A stretch of 64,000 nt of DNA, from positions 433,724 through 497,723 of the forward strand of contig NZ_KE159568.1 in assembly GCF_000403845.2 (NCBI RefSeq). The letters run 5' to 3'. The stretch comes from Eubacterium sp. 14-2. Its GTDB lineage: Bacteria > Bacillota > Clostridia > Lachnospirales > Lachnospiraceae. The notes under the pieces were generated by a model. It was not told where the DNA came from. It made no database searches and saw only the letters and a list, made by a program, of their open reading frames with translations. Numbering within the stretch: position 1 is the first letter of the stretch; every line of letters starts with the position of its first letter. Positions 24,962 to 33,519 of the stretch are shown here, one piece after another. The position numbers and the translations under genes were made by a program.

Positions 24962-25307
24962 TGTCTTACCTTACCAGCTAATTTCACTAATGTGTGCTAA
25001 TTGTTACTATGCACCACTATCTTTACATTTATCCAATCTTTCCGCCAGTATCTAAAAAGTATGACATTTTTTTTAGCATACATTTTTCTTGAAATATTTT
25101 ATTTGTTGTTGTAAGTCAAAAGATAAATAAAGTCCGCAAATCAGCATAAATACTGAATATGCGGACTTTTCCTGTCCATTTGAATGCCTATGTCTCAAAA
25201 GCACATGTGATTGAGGTATTTCAACCATATTTTTTTCGTTTATAATATATGAATTGGAAAACTATTTTAAATATCACTACGGTTTATACCATTCTAATCC
25301 CACTTCC
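24962..25307. terminator. Intergenic stretch with a long terminator-like hairpin (25129-25170)
   Basis: AAAGTCCGCA pairs with TGCGGACTTT, with a second internal pair TCAG/CTGA; T run on the plus strand and A run on the other, so it could work in both directions. The rest of this AT-rich stretch shows no gene. Confidence 0.65.
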
Positions 25308-25965
25308 TTAGATAAAAAACTGCTCTATCTTTGAAATTGTATTGTTAAAACTCATAAAAATATCTTTTATACTTTTTTTTGATATATTCGCTCAACCATC
25401 TTACAAAAATTCATTTTCTTATCTGGTGGGGATTGTAACTTGCGATAGTTTTTCTAACCTCAAAATCATTAATTTTTGCTTCTAATATGGAATCTATTGA
25501 CTTATCCCGTGGTTGTTGGCCTTTGTATGCATTTAATAACTCAACCGCTGTTCTTGGCGTAACATACTTTTTCTCAATAGCCTTTTTCCATATTTATGGA
25601 GATAAAAGCTGTTCAATCTCAATAGGTATATGTAGCTTTGCTCTATATAACTCAATAATATCTTTTGACAGTTCTAATTGCATTACCTTTACACTAACCT
25701 TTGGATTGAAATACAAATTATTATTCTTTATTTCCTGAAATGCTTCCCCACCTGCTGAATCCTTATCAAAAATTGCCATCATTTTAGATTTATTACCCAT
25801 AACTTTATCTCATGAATCTTTCTATTTTGTTCAGCAATATAAGGAGCTACTAAAGGCATAAGTCCTAAATTCTCATCTATAAATGTTTTTCTGGATTCGT
25901 GAATACAATCGTACTATCATTTTCAGATAATTTTTTTATAAATATCACCCTAACTCCTTCCTCCT
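25308..25965 (-). pseudogene. Decayed TOPRIM-type (OLD-like) nuclease gene, C-terminal part
   Basis: Fragments in successive frames join into one protein: NLGLMPLVAPYIAEQNRKI, then KMMAIFDKDSAGGEAFQEI (a TOPRIM-like DxD motif), VKVMQLELSKDIIEL, a TAA at 25596-25594, KKYVTPRTAVELLNAY, DFEVRKTIASYNP, then after two more shifts KMNFCKMVERIYQKK and SFNNTISKIEQFF. At least three frameshifts and one stop make it non-functional. OLD-family nucleases act in phage defence; assignment is by the TOPRIM motif only. Confidence 0.5.
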
Positions 25966-26160
25966 TTCCGCATACTTTCGTTGTGCTGATAGGAAATAGC
26001 TGTTAAGCCCGGCAAAAATTAATGGGAAATTATTGCCAGGTTGTTTTCTGTTAAGAAATTCCATATTTTCTAAAAATACAGTTCAAATCATCCATACTGA
26101 TTTTCCCTGCCATAAAAACCACGCAAACACGATATCTTTCCTTTTACTCCTGAAAACGGG

Positions 26161-26196
26161 AAAAGGAAGCACCATTGCCTCACATGATACTTCCTT
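26161..26196 (-). terminator. Probable terminator after the peptidase fragment
   Basis: AAAGGAAG and CTTCCTTT flank an about 20-base loop; on the minus strand it is followed by TTTCCC. It lies 35 bases after the S8 fragment stop. Confidence 0.45.
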
Positions 26197-26230
26197 TCCA
26201 TTCTTAGCTTCAAATCCTTTACCCGTCACC

Positions 26231-26383
26231 TCACCCCGGCACACTGTCTCTCAAACAAAGAGTTCCCCAGCCCAGCTGCGGATTGGGATACTCCTGCAAA
26301 ACAGGCAGATGCCTGGCCCCCCGAATCAGATATGCTTTCACTTTTTCCCCATATGGTGCTGTCAAGTAAGGACTAACAATTTT
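26231..26383 (-). pseudogene. C-terminal tail of a probable S8 (subtilase) peptidase
   Basis: About 50 codons open in the same frame as, and directly after, the stop of recombinase 1: PYGEKVKAYLIRGARHLP, EYPNPQLGWGTLCLRDSVPG, stop. The RGAR and YPN-x-x-x-GWGTL pattern is the end of clostridial subtilases as I remember them. The body of the gene is missing, so the element probably inserted near its 3' end; the other half should lie at the far end of the element. Confidence 0.5.
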
Positions 26384-28021
26384 TTATATTTTTTTAGATT
26401 TATTTATTTTTTCTTTATAAATTATATCAATCCGGGATTCCCCATATACATATATGCTGTCAATCCACTGTTCCACTACATCTTTTGTAAGGCTCCCTAA
26501 CTTTTCATATTGCTCTGTTTCATCCTGCTGTATTTCACATTCCTCTGCACCCTTCCCGCTCTCTTCCTGCAGCCTTTGGAGCTGCTCACATAACCTGCGT
26601 TCCTCCTCCCTCAACGCTTCGATTTTCTTTATGTAGGCTTCCCGTCCTATTTGATTCCGCTTGTATTGTTCATACAGATACTGCTTCTCTATTTTTACCG
26701 CATCCCTGCCCTGTTCCAATTCCATACTCAGACGTTTTCTCTTTTTTGTCGAAAGGCTTAAATGTATCTCCTCCGGGGATTTCCTTTGCCTGCCATCCGG
26801 AGCTGTTCGGGAATCCTCCCTTTTCCGGTGTCCTTCCTCTAAAATCCATTCCTCCAACTTCTGGTTCAAACCCTCCAGTATAGCCGCCTCCAGTTTTGCC
26901 TCGCTGACATGTTCCCGGATACATTCACTGCCATCCTCATACATTGCCTTTTTACAGGTAAAGCACGGCTCTTTCCTCTGTCCAAGCCGTATCAGGCTCC
27001 TCCCACAATGCCCGCACCGCAGCTTCCCAAGTAACATGCTTTCCTGCCCTGGTGTATGCTTTTTTCCTTTCTGGCATCCGTTATTCTTTAAAACTTTTGA
27101 AGCCTGCCAAAACTCCTGCTCCGTAATAATTGCCTCATGCCTGTCAGGAACACATATCTGCTCTTCCTCCGCCACTTGCCGGAAGTGGCTCCCGCCAATC
27201 TCTGTTACCCGCATCTTTCCATTGACAACCGTTCCAAGATACACTTTATTCTGCAGGACTTTCCGTACTTTGCCGCTGTTCCAGTATCCTTCCCCGTCTA
27301 TGATATGGTACTGCGGCTTCTCCCGGTTCTTATAGTTCCCAGGCGTCGGTATTTTTTCTTTATTTAATATTTTTGCTATTTCCCCGGTTTTACACCCTTC
27401 ACAGGCCAGCCCAAAGATCCGCTTTACATATTCCGCTGCTGTTTTATCAACCGCCAAAACTTTCTTATTATCAGAAAACTGGTAGCCGAACGGCGCTCTT
27501 GGGCCGATAAAATCCCCCCTTTTCCTCCGCACTATCAATGACGAGCGCATCTTTTCAGACAGATCTTTACTGTACATATCATAGAGCAGGCTCTTGAAAG
27601 CAATCTCAATCCCCCCGGTCGTCCCTATGTAGTCGTTACTGTCATACCCATCGTTGATTGCGATAAACCGGACTCCCATAAAAGGGAATATCTGCTCCAG
27701 GTAGTCCCCCACTTCCAGATAATTCCTTCCAAACCTGGAAATGTCCTTTACGATGATGCAACATATTTTTCCTTCCCTGACCATTGACAGCATTTCCTTC
27801 ACCGCAGGCCGGTCAAAATTTGTCCCACTGTACCCGTCGTCCACGAACTCCAGGGGCTGCGCAGCGGAGCAGATTCCCTTATCCCTGACATATCTTGTAA
27901 TCAGTTTTCTCTGATGGCTGATGCTGTCGCTCTCTGCTTTCGCATCATTTGAAACCACGTCCCCATCTTCTACGGAAAGCCGCAGATATTCAGCCAGAAA
28001 CTGCCCTGCCACATCTCTCAC
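26384..28021 (-). CDS. Large serine recombinase 1 of a tandem trio
   Basis: 545 aa. Resolvase domain with the catalytic Ser in YLRLSVEDGD, DDGYSGTNFDRP, IIVKDISRFGRNYLEVG; then a recombinase domain (FIGPRAPFGYQFSDNKK) and a zinc ribbon (LRCGHCGRSLIR, CFTCKKAMYED, C), and a coiled-coil C-terminus that ends Lys-rich. Such enzymes integrate and excise elements at att sites. GTG 28021 or GTG 28012 may be the start (AAAGGGG upstream). It overlaps recombinase 2 by 32 bases and lies against the probable element end at about 26380. Confidence 0.93.
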   Translation of the reverse strand: MRDVAGQFLAEYLRLSVEDGDVVSNDAKAESDSISHQRKLITRYVRDKGICSAAQPLEFVDDGYSGTNFDRPAVKEMLSMVREGKICCIIVKDISRFGRNYLEVGDYLEQIFPFMGVRFIAINDGYDSNDYIGTTGGIEIAFKSLLYDMYSKDLSEKMRSSLIVRRKRGDFIGPRAPFGYQFSDNKKVLAVDKTAAEYVKRIFGLACEGCKTGEIAKILNKEKIPTPGNYKNREKPQYHIIDGEGYWNSGKVRKVLQNKVYLGTVVNGKMRVTEIGGSHFRQVAEEEQICVPDRHEAIITEQEFWQASKVLKNNGCQKGKKHTPGQESMLLGKLRCGHCGRSLIRLGQRKEPCFTCKKAMYEDGSECIREHVSEAKLEAAILEGLNQKLEEWILEEGHRKREDSRTAPDGRQRKSPEEIHLSLSTKKRKRLSMELEQGRDAVKIEKQYLYEQYKRNQIGREAYIKKIEALREEERRLCEQLQRLQEESGKGAEECEIQQDETEQYEKLGSLTKDVVEQWIDSIYVYGESRIDIIYKEKINKSKKI

Positions 28022-29774
28022 CCCTTTCCGCTAACCTGGACATCAGGTATTCATATTCATTCCGGAAACGGAACCGGATATGGATTCTTTTATCTTCAAA
28101 GATCTCCACCTTTTCCAGCAGATTCACTGCCATTTCCCTTGTAAGCTTTTTGGCATCCCTGAAACCCAAAAAGGCTTTCAGCCATCGGTTTTCTCCGCCC
28201 ATGTATTTTTCAAACTCTTTCAGTTCTCTTTCTTTTTCATTCAGTTCCATTTCCAGCTTGGAAACCTTCCCGGCGTATCTCTCTTTTGCAGCTAAAAACT
28301 CTTCTTTTGTCAGGATTCCCTGTTTCATATCTTCATAAATACTGGTTTTCAGATATACATACCTGCCTAATTCATTCCTGATCCGCCCTGCTGCTTCCTT
28401 TTTTTCCTGGTAAACTGCCGCATGGGTATCTGATTTTTTCATCTGCTCCAACAGGCTGTCAGCTTCAACAGCTAAATCAATCTGCAATTTGATCTGTTTT
28501 AACACCATATCAAAAATTTTATAATCTACAATGGAAGACGTATTGCATTTCGTCCGTGAATGTCCATAGGCAGATCCGCAGAAAAAGTAGTACCTGACTT
28601 TCCCATTTCTTACCTCTTTGTTCCTCCACATCGCATGATGGCATACCCCGCATACCAGGATGCCCTCCAGCACATTCCCATATCCCGCCCCTCCCTGCCT
28701 GTCCTTCCATGCCTTCCGGTTCTTTTCCCTTATCTCCTGCACCTGTTCAAATACATTGCGGTCAATAATTGCCGGATGTGTTCCTTCCAGGACTTCCCAC
28801 GCATCTTCCTCTTTTTTGCCCCGCCTTTCTCTTGAGTAGATGGAACTGTTATATTTCCCCTGCACCAAATCACCGACATACGCCCTATTGTATAAAATCC
28901 TGCTCACTGCCTCCTGTTGCCAAAGGATATGTCCGCAGTTTTTATATTTTTTTGCTCCCTGCTCCCCCGCATATCTGCTTGGGGACGAAATCCCTTCCTG
29001 GTTCAGTATGCCTGCAATCTTATAGGCGCTCATCCCCTCCGTCTTCATCGCAAAAATACGCTTTACAACATCCGCGGCAGCTTCGTCTATCACATAACGG
29101 TTATTTTCCAGGATATAGCCATACGGGGCCTTGCTGCCTATGAACTGCCCCTGCTCTTTTTTTGCCCGGAACGCTGACATGATTTTTTGGGATATATCTT
29201 TTGAATAATAATCATTCGCCAGGTTTTTAAATTCCGTGATCAGTCCTTTACGGGGAAAGATTTCACCCTCACTGTCATACTGGTCGTTGACCGCAATGAA
29301 ACGCACCCCCAGGAATGGGAATATTTTTTCCAGATAATCCCCTGCCTCCAGATAATTCCTGCCAAAACGTGAAAGGTCTTTCACTATGATACAGTTAATC
29401 TTTCCCGCTTTTGCATCCTCCATCATCCGCTCCCATCCCGGCCTGTCAAAATCCGTCCCCGTCTGCCCATTATCCACATAAGTTTCTATGATTTCTACTT
29501 TCCTGCCGGATAGCACGTGTGCCCCAGAGGGTATATAGGTATCCTTTCGGGTTTCCACTTTCCTCCCGGACGGTTTATGCCGATTTCCAGGGAGAATTTC
29601 CATATCTTCAAGCCGCCTTATAAAATCTAACAGCAGTTCAAGCTGGTTATCTATCCCGTCTTCGCTTCTGCCGCCGTTATCTTCATTTGACAAACGGACA
29701 TACAACGCTGTTTTCATAGCCGGAATTGTAGTCTGTTCCGCTGCCTTCCCCTGTTTTCTACTCGTCCTTGCCAT
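27990..29774 (-). CDS. Large serine recombinase 2 of a tandem trio
   Basis: 594 aa from ATG 29774 (MARTSRKQG, SD AAGGAGGG). Catalytic Ser in ALYVRLSNEDNG; an insertion of about 40 residues (KPSGRKVETRKDTY, SGRKVEIIETY) separates it from VDNGQTGTDFDRPGW, where DDGYSG is replaced by DNGQTG. Then FGRNYLEAGDYLEK, a recombinase domain and zinc ribbon (LVCGVCHHAMW, FFCGSAYGHSRTKC) and coiled coil. It overlaps its neighbours on both sides, so the three are translated as one unit. Confidence 0.93.
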   Translation of the reverse strand: MARTSRKQGKAAEQTTIPAMKTALYVRLSNEDNGGRSEDGIDNQLELLLDFIRRLEDMEILPGNRHKPSGRKVETRKDTYIPSGAHVLSGRKVEIIETYVDNGQTGTDFDRPGWERMMEDAKAGKINCIIVKDLSRFGRNYLEAGDYLEKIFPFLGVRFIAVNDQYDSEGEIFPRKGLITEFKNLANDYYSKDISQKIMSAFRAKKEQGQFIGSKAPYGYILENNRYVIDEAAADVVKRIFAMKTEGMSAYKIAGILNQEGISSPSRYAGEQGAKKYKNCGHILWQQEAVSRILYNRAYVGDLVQGKYNSSIYSRERRGKKEEDAWEVLEGTHPAIIDRNVFEQVQEIREKNRKAWKDRQGGAGYGNVLEGILVCGVCHHAMWRNKEVRNGKVRYYFFCGSAYGHSRTKCNTSSIVDYKIFDMVLKQIKLQIDLAVEADSLLEQMKKSDTHAAVYQEKKEAAGRIRNELGRYVYLKTSIYEDMKQGILTKEEFLAAKERYAGKVSKLEMELNEKERELKEFEKYMGGENRWLKAFLGFRDAKKLTREMAVNLLEKVEIFEDKRIHIRFRFRNEYEYLMSRLAERGERCGRAVSG

Positions 29775-31524
29775 ATGTACCCTCCTTATCACCGTGGCTG
29801 ACCGTTTGCATAAGGGGATGCCCGGAAAGTGTCCCCTCTTCCCCGGAACAACTTTCTTCCTTCACTGACAGGTCACCATCCTTCTGCAGCTCTTCTAACA
29901 AGCCCAATGAAGCCTGAAATTCTTCCGCATACTTAAATTGTACTTCTATCCTTGGATAGCGCTCCCCCTCCTTTTTCTCATAAACAAATATCTGTGCAAT
30001 CAGGGAAATGACAACTTCCCTCGACAGGCGTTCCAGAAGGCCATATTTCTTAAATTCATTTACCCAGCTGCATGTATCTTCCCGTCCGCCCGCAAGGAAT
30101 GCCGCCTCTACTTCCATTGCCTCAAGAATCTGTTCCGCTACCTGAATACGGTTTTCATAAATCTCTTTTAATTCCAGATATTCCTCCTTCGTAATCAGTC
30201 CGTCTTTATAATCTTCGTATAAATCCAGACGCAGATGGTTATATTTTTCTATCTCTTCCTTTTTCTTTGCAGCCTGTCTGCTCCTTTTATCTATCTCCCC
30301 CTTCCTGATCTGTGCGTCGTCCAATTTATCCAGAATCCGCCCCAAATCCGTCACATTGCGTATTTGACAGTTTAATAGTTTCAGTACACTTTCTTCCAGC
30401 GCTTCCACATTGATACTGTGTGGGCTACAGATATCCTTATTTCCTTTATGCCCTCCGCATACATAATATACAAATTTCCTTTTCCCAGACGGAACCGTCT
30501 TCCTGACCATGTTTGCACCGCAGTCGCCGCACTTTACAACGCCGGACAAATGATAAACCTGCTCCTTTGCCGTCCCTGTCCTCGTATCCATCTCAAGTTG
30601 TTCCTGAACGTTACTGAAATCAACCGCCGCAACAATGGCTTCATGGGTATTTTCTACCCGGCTCCATCTGCCCTTGTCTCGCTTTACTTTCTTTTTCACC
30701 TTATAATTCGGCGTGGTTTCCTTCCCCTGTACCAAAGTTCCGGTATAAACGGGATTTGATAAAATCCGCAGGATGTGCATATGCGTCCACTTGCTTTTTA
30801 TGTTCTTTTTGAATCCGGTATAAAATGCGCTCCCGCTCTCTTTTTTATAATCCATCGGCGTAAGGATATTCTTCTTATTCAGCTTCTCTGCTATCTTATA
30901 TGCATTATTGCCCTGCAGGTACAGCCGGAAAATAGAACGCACTACTTCTGCGGCTTCTTCGTCTACCTCCAGCTTATTTTTATCCTCATACGATTTCCGA
31001 TAGCCATAAGGGGCAAAGGGTCCTACAAAATCTCCCCTCTTCCGCTTGGCTTCCAGGTTGCTGCGTATCTTAATGCTGATATCTCTGCAGTATGCGTCGT
31101 TAATCAAGTTTTTGAACGGAATGATAATGTTGTCAGCCTGCGGGTCATCCGCAAGACTGTCATAACGGTCGTTGACCGCAATAAAACGGACACCCAGGTA
31201 TGGGAATATCTTCTCGATATACTTCCCAACCTCGATGTGGTTCCTCCCAAAGCGTGATAAATCCTTTGTTACCACGCAGTTTACTTTCCCTGTTTTAATA
31301 TCCTCTAACATCTGCTGGAATGCCGGACGCTCGAAATTTACCCCGGAATAACCATCGTCCACCCTCACCGCATGGATTCTGATGTCCTCCCTGGATTTCA
31401 GAAACTCTAAGATAAGCTCTCTTTGATTCGTAATGCTGTCGCTTTCCTCCTTATCCCCGTCTTCTTTTGACAGACGCAGATAAACGTCAGCATCATACAT
31501 ATCAATATTCAGATTTGCATTCAT
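29758..31524 (-). CDS. Large serine recombinase 3 of a tandem trio
   Basis: 588 aa, the first translated of the trio (SD GAGGTGATGAA before ATG 31524). VYLRLSKEDGDKEESDS carries the nucleophile, then VDDGYSGVNFERPAF, DLSRFGRNHIEVGKYIE, a recombinase domain (RGDFVGPFAPYGYRK) and a zinc ribbon (VKCGDCGANM, VYYVCGGHKGNKDIC). The C-terminus is coiled coil. All three proteins keep their active-site Ser, so they may act together or at different sites. Confidence 0.93.
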   Translation of the reverse strand: MNANLNIDMYDADVYLRLSKEDGDKEESDSITNQRELILEFLKSREDIRIHAVRVDDGYSGVNFERPAFQQMLEDIKTGKVNCVVTKDLSRFGRNHIEVGKYIEKIFPYLGVRFIAVNDRYDSLADDPQADNIIIPFKNLINDAYCRDISIKIRSNLEAKRKRGDFVGPFAPYGYRKSYEDKNKLEVDEEAAEVVRSIFRLYLQGNNAYKIAEKLNKKNILTPMDYKKESGSAFYTGFKKNIKSKWTHMHILRILSNPVYTGTLVQGKETTPNYKVKKKVKRDKGRWSRVENTHEAIVAAVDFSNVQEQLEMDTRTGTAKEQVYHLSGVVKCGDCGANMVRKTVPSGKRKFVYYVCGGHKGNKDICSPHSINVEALEESVLKLLNCQIRNVTDLGRILDKLDDAQIRKGEIDKRSRQAAKKKEEIEKYNHLRLDLYEDYKDGLITKEEYLELKEIYENRIQVAEQILEAMEVEAAFLAGGREDTCSWVNEFKKYGLLERLSREVVISLIAQIFVYEKKEGERYPRIEVQFKYAEEFQASLGLLEELQKDGDLSVKEESCSGEEGTLSGHPLMQTVSHGDKEGTYGKDE

Positions 31525-31642
31525 TTCATCACCTCAAATAGTCTTTGTCTGTTGTCAAACCTTTCCTATTTGGGGTTCTGCTTCGTCCGTAACCATTGTA
31601 CCATCCCAGACCGCAGATGTCCATAGAAAGCTCCAACAAAAT

Positions 31643-31897
31643 CTACTCTTCCATACTCATACACAACTGCACCAGCTTGTTTTCAAGGCTCTCTTTTCCC
31701 TCAGAGTAGGAAATTTTCACAATCATGCCGTTGCAGATAAAACAAAACGGATTTTTAATTTTCTCTGCAAAATCCCTCCACCGCTCCCCGGCTGACAGCG
31801 AACGGTCAACTTTTACCTTCTCTATATCTTCCAAAGCGGAAACATCCACTGTACGGACATCCACCTTTTTTAATTCTTCTAAATCAATCTGCTTCAT
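31643..31897 (-). CDS. Small mobile-element protein upstream of the recombinases (possibly DUF6870 type)
   Basis: 84 aa: VDVRTVDVSALEDIEKVKVD, a helix with FAEKIKNPFCFICNG (CxxC) and MIVKISYSEGKESLENKL. A paralogue of 24270, which lacks the CxxC. Placed about 120 bases before the recombinase trio on the same strand; might be a small regulator or recombination directionality factor, but there is no direct evidence. The DUF label is from memory. Confidence 0.7.
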   Translation of the reverse strand: MKQIDLEELKKVDVRTVDVSALEDIEKVKVDRSLSAGERWRDFAEKIKNPFCFICNGMIVKISYSEGKESLENKLVQLCMSMEE

Positions 31898-32303
31898 CCT
31901 GAATTCCTCAACTTTCCTTAATTCACTATATTGCCCTTTGATTGTCCATTATGTTTCTTTTATCATCCTGCAGGCGGCTGTCAGGAAACAGCGCCATTGG
32001 AATCCCACCATCTTTTCAGACCAGATCAGCTTATATCTGGAAGTATCATTGTCAGAAACAGCATCATCGCCGCAAAGTCCCTATCCCTTTGCTTATAATC
32101 AAATATCTATCGCTCGTACCTTTACTTCAATGCCAAAAATAACATTCCATCGTTTCCAATACCCGGCACTTTGCGACACGATGTCGCAAAGTGCCAGGCA
32201 CAGATAGTCATGGCGTATTCATTAAAAGGCGGGGCTGCTCCATACGTCCTGCAGAATTCTCAATATGAAATTATCAAGGTACACAAATACAGCCAGTTTG
32301 CTT
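31898..32303. other. Intergenic stretch with a perfect 14-bp palindrome at 32165-32195
   Basis: GGCACTTTGCGACA (32165-32178), loop CGA, TGTCGCAAAGTGCC (32182-32195). No T run follows on either strand, so it is not a standard terminator. The adjacent GTGCCAGGCAC is itself near-palindromic. Several broken short frames are present but no convincing gene. Confidence 0.6.
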
Positions 32304-32616
32304 CTATGCCCGTATGTCCTTATATGGAACCGGGCGAAAAACCAATATTTTGGCAATCAGCTTTGTTTCCAGCCGCCTGCGTAGTGTTTCATCCACACAG
32401 TAGTGGGTCTGTCCAAACTCGTCATACATTTTTCTGGTTGACAATTTGACTATGTATCCCTCATAGTGCCTCAATACTGCCTGGATTGCTTCCGCATCCC
32501 CTTCTGATGCTGCCTTAATAATAGGCTTTATCGGATTACAGGGTTCACAAAGCGGTTCCTGTAATATGAAAAGGCAGCAAATTTCTTTTTTCTGTCTGTT
32601 TACTATTCTGCTCCAT
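32304..32616 (-). pseudogene. HTH-domain element protein broken by a 43-base insertion
   Basis: The start ATG 32616 overlaps the end of the sigma factor gene and reads MEQNSKQTEKRNLLPFHI. The homologous continuation, IKAASEGDAEAIQAVLRHY, YIVKLSTRKMYDEFG and DETLRRRLETKLIAKIL, is in another frame after about 43 extra bases that start ACAGGAACC and include CCCTGT, an inverted end. Family: helix-turn-helix proteins that follow the sigma-like gene in Tn916-type and other clostridial elements. Confidence 0.7.
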
Positions 32617-32971
32617 CCATATTTTCCTCCATAAGTTTTTTCAGTAATTCCAGCGAGCGTATCCTATGCTCCCGTATCGTGCTGTGTACCAGATTCATTT
32701 TCCTTGCAATTTCCACATCGGTCATTTCCAGAAAATAAGATAGCAGAACTACATTCCGCTTCTTTTCAGTCAGAGCCTGCAACGCTTCAGCAAGCAAAGT
32801 GTCCTTAACTTCAATGTCATAGCCGAGAACCTGAAAATGGGAATTGTCCAGATTATATTCATCCATTACAAAAATGCTGTCCAATTCCTGTTCCGTCATA
32901 TCAGAAAAATTTACTTCGTAATTTGCCCGGTACTCCAGATGCCTAAAATAATCTGCGGCTTCGCCATCCAA
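32603..32971 (-). CDS. Sigma-70-like (region 4) regulator of the mobile element
   Basis: 122 aa from TTG 32971. The C-terminal half is a sigma region 4 HTH (LTEKKRNVVLLSYFLEMTD, VEIARKMNLVHSTIREHRI). Relatives begin further upstream with a YLP-x-C-x-L-x-LDG motif; here the same frame reads IFYLPFCQLALDGE from an ATT at 32997 preceded by AGAGGGGG, so the native start may be that ATT or a mutated ATG. Such proteins sit beside HTH genes in conjugative transposons and probably control element genes. Confidence 0.8.
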   Translation of the reverse strand: MDGEAADYFRHLEYRANYEVNFSDMTEQELDSIFVMDEYNLDNSHFQVLGYDIEVKDTLLAEALQALTEKKRNVVLLSYFLEMTDVEIARKMNLVHSTIREHRIRSLELLKKLMEENMDGAE

Positions 32972-33083
32972 TGCTAACTGGCAGAAAGGAAGGTAAAAAA
33001 TCCCCCTCTACTATTTCTCCCGATTGGGAATGCCCGTTTTGACGGGTCTTTCCGAAAATTTTTAAAGAAATTTCCAGAAATAT

Positions 33084-33124
33084 AAAAAACGCCCGGCCGG
33101 AGCTGGCTCCACTGGACGTTTTTT
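33084..33124. terminator. Strong terminator between the sigma-like gene and the attenuator
   Basis: AAAAAACGCCC pairs with GGACGTTTTTT (one G-U), with internal GGAGC/GCTCC. T runs on both strands, so it can end transcription in either direction. Confidence 0.75.
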
Positions 33125-33253
33125 AGCGTGACAATATTCTTTTTAACTACATAAACATACTTCGTTGCACTACCTTCAAAGGCGTCTTTAGAAACGGAGT
33201 CTACAAAGATTTTTTTAATTGATTTACCTGCTGTCCGTTTCCATCTGCCAACA

Positions 33254-33352
33254 ATGAACGCCTATTGTTCCTATATTGACGGTCAGGGCAGAAAATTTCT
33301 GAAATATACCTTTCAATCTGCATATCTGCTCCCACACAATCAAAAGGCATAA
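33254..33352 (+). CDS. Candidate leader peptide, 32 aa
   Basis: Reads MNAYCSYIDGQGRKFLKYTF and ends LPHNQKA, TAA at 33350. The last five codons are the upstream arm of a terminator stem and the stop codon lies in its loop, the geometry of translation-dependent attenuation. No clear Shine-Dalgarno is visible before the ATG, which is the main weakness; the frame is open to about 33155 upstream. Confidence 0.45.
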   Translation: MNAYCSYIDGQGRKFLKYTFQSAYLLPHNQKA

Positions 33353-33415
33353 GAAAACACTCAAATAAGCCTTTGCCGATTGTGTTTTTTTACAATCCCA
33401 AAGGTATTTGAGTGT
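33334..33415 (+). promoter_or_regulatory. Candidate transcription attenuator with competing stems
   Basis: Arm A (ACACAATCAAAAGGC, 33334-33348) pairs with arm B (33369-33385, GCCTTTGCCGATTGTGT) and is followed by seven T: an intrinsic terminator. Arm B can instead pair with arm C (ACAATCCCAAAGG, 33392-33404), enclosed by ACACTCAAATA (33357-33367) and TATTTGAGTGT (33405-33415). The two structures exclude each other. Confidence 0.6.
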
Positions 33416-33428
33416 CAGTAAGTAGTCT

Positions 33429-33495
33429 TATACGCTACTAAATATTCATCTTTTACACTTTTCACTTTTTAAAGGTATTGCTATACACTACTAAA
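33429..33495 (+). promoter_or_regulatory. Pair of direct repeats before the XRE gene
   Basis: TATACGCTACTAAA (33429-33442) and TATACACTACTAAA (33482-33495) differ at one base and are 53 bases apart, about five helical turns. They precede the XRE start by 25 bases or more and are likely operators for it. Confidence 0.55.
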
Positions 33496-33519
33496 AAGAA
33501 AGCATAAGAGGTGAATGAT

